From the NCBI RefSeq assembly GCF_006517435.1, contig NZ_VHQG01000004.1:186001-250000 (forward strand): a stretch of DNA of 64,000 bases, in the 5' to 3' direction. The notes under the pieces are model-generated. The model did no database searches. It was given only the letters and a program-made list of their open reading frames with translations, and was not told where the DNA came from. Shown here in pieces: positions 18,738-27,919 of this stretch. Origin of the DNA: Schumannella soli. GTDB lineage: Bacteria; Actinomycetota; Actinomycetes; Actinomycetales; Microbacteriaceae. The position numbers and the translations under genes were made by a program. Each line of letters begins with the position of its first letter. Position 1 is the stretch's first letter.

Positions 18738-19751
18738 TCAGCCGAGCGCCTCGACGCGGATGCGCGACGCCGCCGCGTCGACATCGTCCGTCGCGAAGCG
18801 CCCCGCGCCGAGCGCGCGGGTGTTCGCGCTGCCGGCGGCGCTCGCGCGCGCCAGGGCGCTCGCGGTCGGCTCGCCCGCGACGAGGCCGGCGACGATGCCG
18901 GCGAGGAAGCTGTCGCCGCTGCCGACGGCGAAGCGTCCGGGCTCCGGGTCGGGATGCGCGAGCCAGGCCCCGTCGGCGCCGAGCGCGAGCGCGCCGTGGG
19001 CGCCATCCGTCACGACGACGAGTCCGTCGTCGCCATCGGGGCGCGTCGTGAGGGCGCGCAGCGCGGCCGCGAGCTCCCGCAGCGGGGTCTGCTCGGGCAG
19101 TCCGAGCGCGCCCGCGGCCTCCGAGCGGTTCACCTTCACGAGGTGCGGGCGCGCCGCGAGCAGGGCGCGCAGCCCCTCGCCCGAGCTGTCGACCGCGAGC
19201 CGGACGCCCGCGGCGAGCGCCGCCTCGACGACGGGGGCGAGTCCGGCGATGAGCGCGGGCGGAAGGCTGCCGGAGATCGCGAGCCAGACCGGGCCGGCCG
19301 GCGCGTCGTCGTCGCCCGCGCCCGCATCGACCTCCGCGTCCCCGATGGTCTCCCCGGCGAGCGCGCCGGCGAGCTCCTCCCCCACGGCGGAGGCGAGCGA
19401 CCGCGCCTCGCGGTCGCTCAGCTCGGGCGCCGGCTCGTACGACTCGGTCGGCGAGCCGGCGTCGGGCACGAGCGAGAGGCACTGACGCGCCTCGGCCGCG
19501 ATCGGCACGGCGCGCACATCCAGCCCCTCGTCGACGGCGAGACCCGCGACGACCACGCCCATCCGCCCGCCGAGCGGCACGACCGCGCGCGCGGGCAGGC
19601 CGAGCGTCCGCGCCGCCCGCACCACGTTGAGCGCCTTGCCGCCCGCGAGGCGCACGACCTCGGTGGGGCGGTGGATGCCCCCGTCGTCGAGCACGCCGAT
19701 GCGGTGCGTCACGTCGAGGGCGGGGCTCGGCGCGAGCGCGATGAGTGTCAT
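18738..19751 (-). CDS. PfkB-family sugar-phosphate kinase (1-phosphofructokinase/tagatose-6-phosphate kinase type)
   Basis: 337 residues of the ribokinase/PfkB fold: GGKALNVVRAARTLGL near residue 37 and the ATP-site and catalytic Asp motif VGSGDSFLAGIVAGL near residue 277. An acidic insertion (GDAEVDAGAGDDDAP) interrupts the middle. It matches the FruK/LacC branch, which phosphorylates C1 of fructose-1- or tagatose-6-phosphate-like substrates. As the last enzyme in an operon with a SIS isomerase/deaminase and importer A, tagatose-6-phosphate is the favoured substrate, but fructose-6-phosphate cannot be excluded. It lies 4 nt after the permease gene. Confidence 0.75.
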   Translation of the reverse strand: MTLIALAPSPALDVTHRIGVLDDGGIHRPTEVVRLAGGKALNVVRAARTLGLPARAVVPLGGRMGVVVAGLAVDEGLDVRAVPIAAEARQCLSLVPDAGSPTESYEPAPELSDREARSLASAVGEELAGALAGETIGDAEVDAGAGDDDAPAGPVWLAISGSLPPALIAGLAPVVEAALAAGVRLAVDSSGEGLRALLAARPHLVKVNRSEAAGALGLPEQTPLRELAAALRALTTRPDGDDGLVVVTDGAHGALALGADGAWLAHPDPEPGRFAVGSGDSFLAGIVAGLVAGEPTASALARASAAGSANTRALGAGRFATDDVDAAASRIRVEALG

Positions 19752-19755
19752 GCAC

Positions 19756-20703
19756 TCAGCCTTTCAGGCCCGAGAGGGTCATCGTCTGCACGAACTGCTT
19801 CTGCGCGAACAGGAAGAACACGATCAGCGGCAGCGTCGCCACCACATTGCCCGCCATGAGCAGCGACCACTGGGTGCGCCGCGTGCCCTGGAAGTTCTGC
19901 AGACCGAGCTGCAGCGTGAAGGCGTGAGGGTCGTTGATCGCGATGAGCGGCCAGATCAGGTCGTTCCACGATCCGAGGAGCGTGAAGATCGCGAGCGTCG
20001 CGAGGGCCGGCTTCGCCAGCGGCAGGATGATGCGGGTGAACACCTGCCAGCGGTTCGCGCCGTCGAGCATCCCCGACTCCTCGAGCTCGGCCGGCAGAGA
20101 CAGGAAGAACTGCCGCATGAGGAAGATGCCGAAGGCGCTCGAGAGCCACGGCACGATCGCCGCGCCGAGCGTGTTCACCAGCCCGAGCTGCGAGAACAGG
20201 ATGTAGGTCGGGATCATGAGCAGCTGCGTCGGGATCATGATCGTGCCGAGGATCATGAAGATGCCCAGCTGCCGCCCGCGGAATTTGAGCCGCGCGAAGC
20301 CGTACCCGGCCAGCGAGCACAGCACCAGGTGCGAGGCGATGCCCACGGTCGAGACGATGACCGTGTTGAGCAGCCACGTCAGCACGTTCGACTCGGCGAA
20401 GAGCCCGGCGTAGCCGCCGAAGTCGAGGTGCGAGGGGATGAACGGCGGCGGGAAGCTGACCAGCTCCTTCTCGGGCGAGACCGAGGCGAGGAACATCTGC
20501 AGGAACGGGATCAGGAACAGCAGCGACACCGGGATGAGGAACAGGTGCCAGGCGCTGGGCCGGCGGCGCTTGCGGCGGCCGGCGCCCGACGCGACGCGCC
20601 CGCCCGCCGCGGCCGCGTCGGCATCCAAGGTGCGTGCGGAGTCGATGCGCGGCGACGCCCCGGCGACGTCGAGAACGGAGCGGGTGGATGTCGTGATGGC
20701 CAT
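19756..20703 (-). CDS. carbohydrate ABC transporter permease (MalG type), importer A
   Basis: 315 residues with a cytoplasmic Arg-rich N-terminus, six predicted membrane helices and the permease EAA loop ELEESGMLDGANRWQVF near residues 205-221, which docks on the ATPase. Together with the preceding MalF-type protein it forms the channel for a sugar importer. The start overlaps the upstream stop by one base. The ATPase gene is not in this window. Confidence 0.9.
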   Translation of the reverse strand: MAITTSTRSVLDVAGASPRIDSARTLDADAAAAGGRVASGAGRRKRRRPSAWHLFLIPVSLLFLIPFLQMFLASVSPEKELVSFPPPFIPSHLDFGGYAGLFAESNVLTWLLNTVIVSTVGIASHLVLCSLAGYGFARLKFRGRQLGIFMILGTIMIPTQLLMIPTYILFSQLGLVNTLGAAIVPWLSSAFGIFLMRQFFLSLPAELEESGMLDGANRWQVFTRIILPLAKPALATLAIFTLLGSWNDLIWPLIAINDPHAFTLQLGLQNFQGTRRTQWSLLMAGNVVATLPLIVFFLFAQKQFVQTMTLSGLKG

Positions 20704-21689
20704 CAGAAGGCCTCCTGTCCGCTGCGGCGTCCGTAGAGCACGACGCCGACGGTGATGATCAGGGTGATGCCGAACAGCACCCAGGCGACGGCCGAGCCGT
20801 AGCCGAAGTTCAGCTCGACGAAGGCCTCGTGCCAGAGGTAGTAGACGATCGTCTGGGTCGAGTCGAGCGGCCCGCCCTTGGTCGTCGTGAGCACCAGATC
20901 GAAGAGCTGGATCGCCTGGATCGTCTGCCAGATCGTCGTGAACACGGTGACAGGCGCGAGCTGCGGCCAGACGACCCGCCAGAACGCCTGCCAGCGGTTC
21001 GCGCCGTCGAGGCGTGCCGCCTCGAGCAGCTCCATCGGCACGTCCTGCAGCGCGGCGAGGTAGATGACCGTGGTGAAGGCCGCCGAGCCCCAGAGCGCCA
21101 TGATCGCGATCACGACCATCGCCTGGTTGCGATCCTCGAGCCAGCCCTGGGCGGGCAGGCCGATCGTGCGCAGCACGTTGTTGACCAGGCCGAACTCGGG
21201 GTTGAAGAGGTAGGTCGAGAGGATGCCGGTCGCGGCCGCGGAGGCGACGAAGGGCACGAAGATCGCCGTGCGGTAGACCCCGATGAACCGGATGCGGCGG
21301 TTCAGCGCGACGGCGAGGAACAGTCCGGCGAGCACCGACGCCGGCACGAACAGCGCCGTGTAGATGCCGGTGTGCACCACCGCGTCCCAGAACTTGTCGT
21401 CGGTCGCGAGCTTGGCGAAGTTCTTGCCGCCGACCGCCACCGGCTCGCTGAAGCCGTCCCACTTCTGCGTGCTGAGCAGCAGCGCCCAGCCGGCGGGGAA
21501 GATCGACAGGCCCAGCACGAGCAGCGACGCCGGGGCGACGAACGCCCAGCCGCCGAGGTCGTTCTTCCAGCGCCGCAGCCGGGCGCCGGGGCGCTGCGCT
21601 GGACGGGACGGCGGGATGCGTCGCGGCGGGGTGCGACCCCCGGAGGTGGATGCGCGGCGCGCGCCGGCGGTGACGGCCGACACGCTCAC
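20703..21689 (-). CDS. carbohydrate ABC transporter permease (MalF/UgpA type), importer A
   Basis: 328 residues with an Arg/Pro-rich cytoplasmic start, six predicted membrane helices and the EAA loop ELLEAARLDGANRWQAFW near residues 218-235. It begins with GTG whose last bases form the stop of the binding-protein gene (GTGA overlap), so translation is coupled. Partner of the MalG-type permease downstream. Confidence 0.9.
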   Translation of the reverse strand: MSVSAVTAGARRASTSGGRTPPRRIPPSRPAQRPGARLRRWKNDLGGWAFVAPASLLVLGLSIFPAGWALLLSTQKWDGFSEPVAVGGKNFAKLATDDKFWDAVVHTGIYTALFVPASVLAGLFLAVALNRRIRFIGVYRTAIFVPFVASAAATGILSTYLFNPEFGLVNNVLRTIGLPAQGWLEDRNQAMVVIAIMALWGSAAFTTVIYLAALQDVPMELLEAARLDGANRWQAFWRVVWPQLAPVTVFTTIWQTIQAIQLFDLVLTTTKGGPLDSTQTIVYYLWHEAFVELNFGYGSAVAWVLFGITLIITVGVVLYGRRSGQEAF

Positions 21690-22996
21690 TCCCCCGCGAG
21701 CGCTTCGTCGGCCTGCTTCGCGGCCTTCGCGAGCTCGGTCTTCGCATCCCCGTCGCCCTGCAGCACGTGCGAGATCGCGTCGCCGACCGCCTCCGAGAGC
21801 CCGACGTATCCCGAGACCGTCGGCCGTGCCTTCGTGGCGTTCTCGGCGTTCGCGGCCATGACGTCGAGGCCCGGGTACTCCTTCACCTTCGCGGCGAAGG
21901 CGGCGGAGTCGACCTCGGAGCTGCGCAGCGGCAGGTTGCCGATCTCGACGTTCCAGCGCTCATCCTGCTCGGCGCTCGTCAGCCACTTCGTGAACTCGTA
22001 GGCCCAGTGCGCGCGGTTGACGTCCTTGTGGTCGAACAGCGCCCAGATGTCGGGGCCCGAGACGGTCGTGTGGTCGCCGTCGGTGCCCGGCAGCTGCACG
22101 ACGGCGTAGGGGGTCTTCGCCTTATTCAGGTCGAACAGCTGCCACGGGCCGGAGGTCATCATGCCGATGCGTCCGGCGGCGAAGAGCTGCCCGAACTTGG
22201 TGTCGGTCTGGTCGAGGTAGACGCTCTCGTCGTCGACGGCCATGCTCTTCAGGAACTCGAGCGACTCCACGCCCGCCGCAGAATCGAAGGCGGCCTTGTC
22301 GCCCTTCAGGATCTCGCCGCCGTTCTGCCACAGGTGCGGCCAGAACTGCCAGGTCGTCTCCTCCGAGCCCGACACCGAGTAGGCGTAGCCGTAGGTCTCG
22401 GTCGACGGGTCGCTGATCTTCTTCGCGGCGGCGCGGAAGTCGTCCCAGGTCCAGTCGTCCGTCGGCACGGCGACACCGGCATCCTCGAACAGCTTCGTGT
22501 TGTAGATGAGGGAGATGTTGTCGACGATCGCCGGGAAGCCGATCGTCTTCTTCCCGCTCGGCTGCACGGTCGCGCGCGCCGCCTCGGAGAACTCGTCCCA
22601 CTTCACATCCGGATCGGCGACCTGCTTCGTGATGTCGAGCGTGCGGCCCGAGCTCTCGAGCTGGCTCGCCCACGAGCCGAAGCTGTAGGAGATGTCGGGG
22701 TAGCTGTTGCCGGCGAATCCGGCGCTGAGCTTCTGCAGCAGGTCCTCGGTCGACGAGGCACCCGGCGAGACGTCGATCGTGACGTTCGGGTGCTCCGTCT
22801 CGAACTCGTCGGCGAGCTTCTGCAGAAGCTTGCTCGCGTCCGAGTCCTGTCCGGTCCACCAGGTGAGCTTGACATCGGCCTTCGTGTCGAGCTTCGTCGC
22901 GCCGGTCGGGCCCGCGCAGCCGGCGAGGCCCGCCAGGCCGAGCGCGCCGATCGCGAGAGCGGCGGCGGTGCGGATGAGTCGGTTTCGGGGGGTCAC
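21686..22996 (-). CDS. extracellular sugar-binding lipoprotein, importer A
   Basis: 436 residues. Signal sequence with lipobox LAGLAGC, then a family 1 solute-binding fold (LTWWTGQDSDASKLLQKLAD at the mature N-terminus, SYPDISYSFGSWASQL, IVDNISLIYNTKLFEDAGV, TWQFWPHLWQNGGEIL). Captures a carbohydrate outside the membrane and delivers it to the two permeases. GTG start with GAGGAG upstream. A C/A-rich iterated leader separates it from the SIS gene, and a 77-codon frame through that leader ends in a GTGA overlap with this start. Confidence 0.9.
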   Translation of the reverse strand: MTPRNRLIRTAAALAIGALGLAGLAGCAGPTGATKLDTKADVKLTWWTGQDSDASKLLQKLADEFETEHPNVTIDVSPGASSTEDLLQKLSAGFAGNSYPDISYSFGSWASQLESSGRTLDITKQVADPDVKWDEFSEAARATVQPSGKKTIGFPAIVDNISLIYNTKLFEDAGVAVPTDDWTWDDFRAAAKKISDPSTETYGYAYSVSGSEETTWQFWPHLWQNGGEILKGDKAAFDSAAGVESLEFLKSMAVDDESVYLDQTDTKFGQLFAAGRIGMMTSGPWQLFDLNKAKTPYAVVQLPGTDGDHTTVSGPDIWALFDHKDVNRAHWAYEFTKWLTSAEQDERWNVEIGNLPLRSSEVDSAAFAAKVKEYPGLDVMAANAENATKARPTVSGYVGLSEAVGDAISHVLQGDGDAKTELAKAAKQADEALAGE

Positions 22997-23009
22997 GGGG
23001 TTCTCCTCG

Positions 23010-23175
23010 GTGCCGGTGGTGCAGGGGCGGTGCGGTGCAGGGGCGGTGCGCGTGCGGTGCAGTGGTGGTGCTTCTGCGGGCGGCGACGTCGTTGTCGGAT
23101 GAGGTGCGGGCGGTGCTGATGGTGCGGGCGGTGCTGGTGGTGCTGTCGTGCGGATGATGCTGTCGTGCGGGGTGC
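23010..23175 (-). repeat. C/A-rich iterated leader upstream of importer A binding protein
   Basis: Read on the minus strand the spacer repeats short units such as GCACCACC, GCACCGCCC and GCACCATCA. Similar tracts precede the binding-protein genes of importers C (42406-42450) and D (52610-52745). It is transcribed as part of the operon and is predicted to be poorly structured. Function unknown. Confidence 0.5.
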
Positions 23176-23230
23176 GCTACGAGGGCGGCGGCGCGGCGGG
23201 CTCGAGCTCGGACGCGCCGCCGCCACGCGG

Positions 23231-24109
23231 TCAGCTGAGGATGATCGACCGCGTCAGGTGACGCGGCTGGTCGGGGTCGAGCCCGCGCTGGGCGGCGATC
23301 GCGACGGCGAGGCGCTGCGCCTGCACGAGGTCGACGAGCGGCTCGGTCGATCCCAGCAGCACGGTCGCTCCGGTGCGGCGGATGTCGTCGGCGAGCGCCG
23401 CATCCGCGCTGCCGAACAGCCAGACGAGCGAGCCCGGGTGCGCGACCGCAAGCGGGCCGTGACGGTAGTCGAGCACGGGGTACGACTCCGACCAGGCCTG
23501 GGCTGCCTCGCGGATCTTGAGCGCCGCCTCCTGGGCGAGGCCGTGCGTCCAGCCGGTGCCGAGGTACACGAAGTGGTCGAGCCCGCCGAGGTCGATCGGC
23601 AGCGGCAGCGCGAGCGCCTCCTCGACCGCCGTGATGGCCGGCTCGACGTCGTAGCCGAGAGCGGCGCGGGCGAGCGTGAGGAACGTGGTCGGGAAGCGCG
23701 TCTGCACTACCGACTTCTCGTCGGCGGCGGCGAGGTCGAGGATGTCGTCGGCGAACTCCGCGACGGGCGAGTCGGCGACGCCGGTCACGACGACGCGGCG
23801 CACGCCGGCGGGCACGTCGCGCAGCGCCGCGATGACCTCCGTGGTGGTGCCCGAGCGGGTGATCGCCACGACGCGATCCCAGTCGCGCCAGACGCGCGGC
23901 TCGCTGGCGTAGCCCGCGTCGGTGACGCCGAGCCCGGCTTCCTCGCGCAGGAAGGCGAGCGACTCGGCGACGAAGGCGGAGGTGCCGCAGCCGATCACGA
24001 GCACCTTCTCCCCCGGTGCGGCGAGCAGGTCGCGGGCCTGGTCGAGACCCGCGAGGGCCTCACGCCAGAGGCGGGGCTGCGTGGCGATCTCGTCGTCGGT
24101 GATGCTCAT
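23231..24109 (-). CDS. SIS domain sugar-phosphate isomerase/deaminase (AgaS-like or GlmS C-terminal-like)
   Basis: 292 residues with two SIS lobes: VLVIGCGTSAFVAESLAF (about 40-57) and AITRSGTTTEVIAAL (about 84-98), plus RHGPLAVAHPGSLVW in the second lobe. No glutaminase domain, so it acts on free ammonia release or isomerisation rather than synthesis. In this operon, next to importer A and a tagatose-type kinase, conversion of galactosamine-6-phosphate to tagatose-6-phosphate (AgaS reaction) is a reasonable inference; a GlcN-6-P deaminase is the alternative. GGAGT precedes the ATG. Palindromic TGCGCG sites lie 64-98 nt upstream. First gene of the operon. Confidence 0.72.
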   Translation of the reverse strand: MSITDDEIATQPRLWREALAGLDQARDLLAAPGEKVLVIGCGTSAFVAESLAFLREEAGLGVTDAGYASEPRVWRDWDRVVAITRSGTTTEVIAALRDVPAGVRRVVVTGVADSPVAEFADDILDLAAADEKSVVQTRFPTTFLTLARAALGYDVEPAITAVEEALALPLPIDLGGLDHFVYLGTGWTHGLAQEAALKIREAAQAWSESYPVLDYRHGPLAVAHPGSLVWLFGSADAALADDIRRTGATVLLGSTEPLVDLVQAQRLAVAIAAQRGLDPDQPRHLTRSIILS

Positions 24110-24172
24110 GGTGACTCCGGTCTGGTCGTGCGGGTCGGCGCCTCGCGCCGTCAGGGACAGTGTGGGATGGAT

Positions 24173-24207
24173 TGCGCGTTCAGTCACGAGATTGCGCGAA
24201 ACGCGCA
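24173..24207. promoter_or_regulatory. predicted DeoR-regulon operator, importer A operon
   Basis: Half site TGCGCGTTC (24173-24181) and palindrome TGCGCGAAACGCGCA (24193-24207), upstream of the SIS gene and overlapping the 3' end of the DUF4832 gene. The palindrome is 14/15 identical, in reverse complement, to 29336-29350, and its half sites recur at 34058-34081 beside the deoR-type gene. Confidence 0.55.
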
Positions 24208-25952
24208 TTCTGGTTGCGCGGGACCTGCGCGTCGCTGCGGCGACGCCGACGGAATGCGATCAGCAGGGCTCCCGCGACGACGGCGATGAGCGCCGACAGG
24301 GCACCCGGCGACGCGAGCTCGGACCCCGTCGCGGCGAGCTGCGCCGCAGCGCCGCCCGGGGAGGCCACGGCGGCCGGGTCGCTCGGCACCGCGACGATCC
24401 CGGCCGCCGTCGCGACGACCGTCTGGCCCAGCGCGTTGACACCGGTCGCCGTATCCCAGGTTCCGACGTTCGCCGTGCGGATCGCGAAGCGCGGGTCGGA
24501 GGCCGGGGCCGCGGAGGGCGCCGCCGCAGTCACCGCCGCAGCGACGGCGGACGCGCGAGCCGCGGTCGTCGGCGGAACCGCATCCTCGTCGCGCACCGGG
24601 GCGCGCAGCGCCAGCGCCGCCGCGTAGTCGCCCGGCGCGAGATCGCTCAGCGTCGCCGTCAGGGTCGTCGTCGTGCCCGGCAGCCACCGGCGGATGTCGG
24701 GGCCGTCGAGCGCGATCTCGGTCTCGGCGCCGTCGGCTGCGGTCAGCACGAGGGTCGCCGGGCGGGGCGTATAGGGCGCCGCCCAGCCGTCGTTGCGCAC
24801 GTGCACCGTGACCGCGGCGCTGCCGTCGGCGGCCGGGGCGATCGTCGAGTCGGTCAGCACGAGCCGGTACCCGAGCAGCTTCGACGCCGTCTGGATTCCC
24901 GCGTCGCCCCACGAGGCGAGCACCTCGGGCTGGTAGTCGCGGTTGAGATAGCTGTAGTGATAGCGCGCCAGCTCGGCCGAAGCGCTCGGCCACTCCGAGC
25001 GCGGCGGGTTCACGTTGCAGGTCTCGCCGCCGACCGGCACCCAGGCGCTGTCGGCCTCGAGGTACTGCTGGTCGAGCTCGATCGGGTCGGAGAGGAAGGT
25101 TCCCCAGTCGTCGGGCGCCGCCAGCAGGCAGTCGTTGTGGTGACCGACGCGCGACAGCGCCGTGCCGGTCGTCGCCTCGGCACTCGAGACCGCGCCGGCC
25201 GCGCCGGTCGTCACGCCGAGCTGCTTCTGCTTCATCTGCATCGTGCGCAGCTGCACCGAGCGGTCGGCCGGCAGCTCGGCGAGCAGCGCCTGGGTGACCT
25301 GGGCCCGCTTCGCCCAGTCGGCATCCGTCACCGTGCCCGGATCGGCGGGATCGGCGACGAAGTGGTCGGTGTAGTAGCCCTCGCCCCAGAGCCCGATCAG
25401 GCCCTCCTGCACGACCGGGATGACATCCGCGTTCGCCCGCAGGATCGGACCGAGCTGGTGGATGTGCGCCAGCACGACGTCGAGCGGCGCATCCCCGTAA
25501 GGCGGCTCGTAGGGCCAGTCGCCGCCCTGCACGTAGGCGAAGCGCGTGATGACCGAGACACCCGCGGCCCGCGCGGTCGCGTAGTCGGCGCTGATCTTCT
25601 CGAGCAGGTCGGGCGCGAGCGTCGGCGTCGCCGTGAAGGCATCGAGGTAGAAAACCCGCAGTATCTGCGTGATCCCCTCGGCGCGGTAGCCGGCGAGCTC
25701 GGCCCCCTCCAGCGGCTCCCAGCCCTCGCCACCGGCGCGGTAGTGGGTCTCGGTGTGGTGATAGAACCCGCGCTGCGGGTTCGCGATGACATCGTCGCTC
25801 GCAGCGAGCTTCACGGTCGAGGGTGCGGCCGGGGCCGGGACGCCGCTCGCGTCATCGGCGGCGAAGGCCGCGCTGGGCGCGAGCAGACCGCCCGCGACGA
25901 GAGCCGCGACGGCGACGACCGCGGGGGCGGCCGGGATCCTGCGAGAGCGCAT
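24180..25952 (-). CDS. cell-wall-anchored DUF4832/DUF4874 protein
   Basis: 590 residues. Signal peptide (cleavage near PSAAFAADD), then a TIM-barrel-like DUF4874 region starting NPQRGFYHHTETHY with VVQEGLIGLWGEGYY, a DUF4832 beta-sandwich-like region (about 390-470), an Ala-rich stretch and a C-terminal sorting signal: LAATG near residue 556, a hydrophobic helix and an Arg-rich tail. LAxTG is the motif used by class E sortases of actinobacteria. Such proteins are thought to act on carbohydrates at the cell surface, but no activity is established. GAAGGAGA precedes the ATG; last gene of the importer B operon. Confidence 0.75.
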   Translation of the reverse strand: MRSRRIPAAPAVVAVAALVAGGLLAPSAAFAADDASGVPAPAAPSTVKLAASDDVIANPQRGFYHHTETHYRAGGEGWEPLEGAELAGYRAEGITQILRVFYLDAFTATPTLAPDLLEKISADYATARAAGVSVITRFAYVQGGDWPYEPPYGDAPLDVVLAHIHQLGPILRANADVIPVVQEGLIGLWGEGYYTDHFVADPADPGTVTDADWAKRAQVTQALLAELPADRSVQLRTMQMKQKQLGVTTGAAGAVSSAEATTGTALSRVGHHNDCLLAAPDDWGTFLSDPIELDQQYLEADSAWVPVGGETCNVNPPRSEWPSASAELARYHYSYLNRDYQPEVLASWGDAGIQTASKLLGYRLVLTDSTIAPAADGSAAVTVHVRNDGWAAPYTPRPATLVLTAADGAETEIALDGPDIRRWLPGTTTTLTATLSDLAPGDYAAALALRAPVRDEDAVPPTTAARASAVAAAVTAAAPSAAPASDPRFAIRTANVGTWDTATGVNALGQTVVATAAGIVAVPSDPAAVASPGGAAAQLAATGSELASPGALSALIAVVAGALLIAFRRRRRSDAQVPRNQNARFAQSRD

Positions 25953-26055
25953 GTTCGTCTCCTTCAGAGGGGGTGGGCAGGGTGAGTGGGCAGGGTGGAT
26001 CGCGCCGCAACCAGTCGGACGCGACGAGCAGGGCGGAGGGCGAGAGACGAGCCGG

Positions 26056-26934
26056 CTACTTCAACCCGGAGTGCGCCAGCCCGTCGATCACCCGGCGCTG
26101 CAGCACGATGAACAGCAGCAGGATGGGCGCCATCGCGAGCATGCTCGCCGCCATGATCACCGGGTAGTCGGTGTTGTTCTTGTCGCTCACGAGCGTCGCG
26201 AGCCCCGCCGAGAGCGGCATCTGGTCCTGGTAGGTCGAGACCAGCAGCGGCCAGAGCAGCTCGTTCCACGACCACAGCGCCGCGGTGATCGCGAGCACGT
26301 TGATGCTCGGCCGGGCCAGCGGCAGCATGACCGTCCAGAAGATGCGGATGGGCGACGCCCCATCCAGCCGCGCCGCCTCCTCCAGCTCGTTCGGCATGTT
26401 GAGGAACGCCGTGCGCATGAGGAAGGTGCCGAAGGCGCTGAAGAGCCCGGGCGCGACGATGCCGGCGACGGTGTTGAGCCATCCCAGCCCCTGCACGATC
26501 TGGTACTGCGAGATCAGGTAGGCCTGCGACGGCACCATGAGGATCGACAGGGCCAGACCCATCAGCAGGAAGCGTCCGCGGAACCGCATGCGCGCGAAGG
26601 CGTAGCCGGCGGCCGTGCAGAGGATGATCTGGGCGAGCGTGCGGATGACGGTGATCCACACCGAGGTGCCGAGCTGCGAGAAGAACGGCAGCCGCTCGAA
26701 CACGGTCGCGTAGTTCTGCCAGCGCAGCTCCGACGGCCAGAACGTCGGCACGACGCTCTGCACCTCGGCGTTCGTCGACAGCGACATGATGAGCTGCCAG
26801 ACGAAGGGGAACGCCATGAGCACTGCGCCGGTCGCGAGGATGACGTGCGCGACGACGTGCGAACCCTGACGTCCGCCGCGTCGCCGGCGCAGAGCGAGGC
26901 GAGCGACACGCGGCCCGGTCAGAACCTCAGTCAT
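26056..26934 (-). CDS. carbohydrate ABC transporter permease (MalG type), importer B
   Basis: 292 residues with six predicted membrane helices and EAA loop ELEEAARLDGASPIRIFW near residues 185-202. ATG at 26934 lies inside the end of the preceding permease gene (8-nt overlap), so the two are coupled. Ends about 100 nt before the DUF4832 gene. Forms the transmembrane pore with the MalF-type partner. Confidence 0.9.
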   Translation of the reverse strand: MTEVLTGPRVARLALRRRRGGRQGSHVVAHVILATGAVLMAFPFVWQLIMSLSTNAEVQSVVPTFWPSELRWQNYATVFERLPFFSQLGTSVWITVIRTLAQIILCTAAGYAFARMRFRGRFLLMGLALSILMVPSQAYLISQYQIVQGLGWLNTVAGIVAPGLFSAFGTFLMRTAFLNMPNELEEAARLDGASPIRIFWTVMLPLARPSINVLAITAALWSWNELLWPLLVSTYQDQMPLSAGLATLVSDKNNTDYPVIMAASMLAMAPILLLFIVLQRRVIDGLAHSGLK

Positions 26935-27919
26935 TCGAGACCCACTTCCGCTGCAGTCGCACCTGGATGAGCGTGACCACGCCAATCAGCACGAAGATGA
27001 GCATCGCGATCGCCGCCGCGTAGCCCTTCTCGTTGTCGACGAAGCCCGCCTGATAGAACCAGTAGACGAGCGACATGCTCTTCGGCAGCGCCGGGTTCGA
27101 GGCGCCCATGATCGCGTAGAGCAGGTCGAAGAGCTGGAAGCTGCCGATGACCGTCACGATCGAGACGAACACGATGCTCGGCGCGAGCAGCGGCACCGTG
27201 ATCGAACGGAACTGCCGCCAGCGCGAGGCGCCGTCGAGCTGCGCCGCCTCGTAGAGCTCGTCGGGGATCGCCTTGAGCCCCGCGGCGAGCACGATCATCG
27301 AGAAGCCGAGCGACGACCAGAGGCCGACGATCGCGACGGCGGTGATCGCCCATCCCGGCGTGCTGATCCAGTAGGGGCCATCGATGCCGACGAGCCCGAG
27401 AACCCAGTTGAGGATGCCGTGATCGCCGTTGAAGATCATGCGCCAGACCATCGCGACCGCGGTCGGCATCGCCACATAGGGCAGGAAGTAGAGCACGCGG
27501 TAGACGGCCGCGAATCTGAGGCCCGGCAGGTTCAGCAGGCTCGCCAGCCCGACCGCGATCGGCACGCCCAGCAGCACGATCGCGGTGTAGAGCACCGTGT
27601 TGCCGAGCGAGGAGAGCAGGTCGGGGTCGGTGATCATGCGCGTGTAGTTCGCGCCGCCGATCCAGGTCGTTCCGCCGAAGACTCCCCACTCGGTGAACGA
27701 GTAGTAGAGCGTCTGGATGATCGGCCACAGGTAGAAGACCGCGATGCCGAGCATGAGCGGCCCGACGAACAGCCACGGCCAGGCGCCGTCGCGTCGTCGG
27801 GCCGCCGCCTCGCCTCCGGCGCGGACGCCGCGGCCGGAGCCCGGGGCGACGCGGCCGGAGCCGCGGTCGGCGCGCCTCGGGCGAGCGCCGACCACGGTGG
27901 TCATCCGGAGTGAACTCAC
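26927..27919 (-). CDS. carbohydrate ABC transporter permease (MalF/UgpA type), importer B
   Basis: 330 residues, Arg/Gly-rich cytoplasmic N-terminus of about 45 residues, six predicted helices and EAA loop ELYEAAQLDGASRWRQFR near residues 224-241. GTG start at 27919 overlaps the binding-protein stop (GTGA); an ATG at 27904 is an alternative. Second gene of the importer B operon. Confidence 0.9.
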   Translation of the reverse strand: MSSLRMTTVVGARPRRADRGSGRVAPGSGRGVRAGGEAAARRRDGAWPWLFVGPLMLGIAVFYLWPIIQTLYYSFTEWGVFGGTTWIGGANYTRMITDPDLLSSLGNTVLYTAIVLLGVPIAVGLASLLNLPGLRFAAVYRVLYFLPYVAMPTAVAMVWRMIFNGDHGILNWVLGLVGIDGPYWISTPGWAITAVAIVGLWSSLGFSMIVLAAGLKAIPDELYEAAQLDGASRWRQFRSITVPLLAPSIVFVSIVTVIGSFQLFDLLYAIMGASNPALPKSMSLVYWFYQAGFVDNEKGYAAAIAMLIFVLIGVVTLIQVRLQRKWVSND

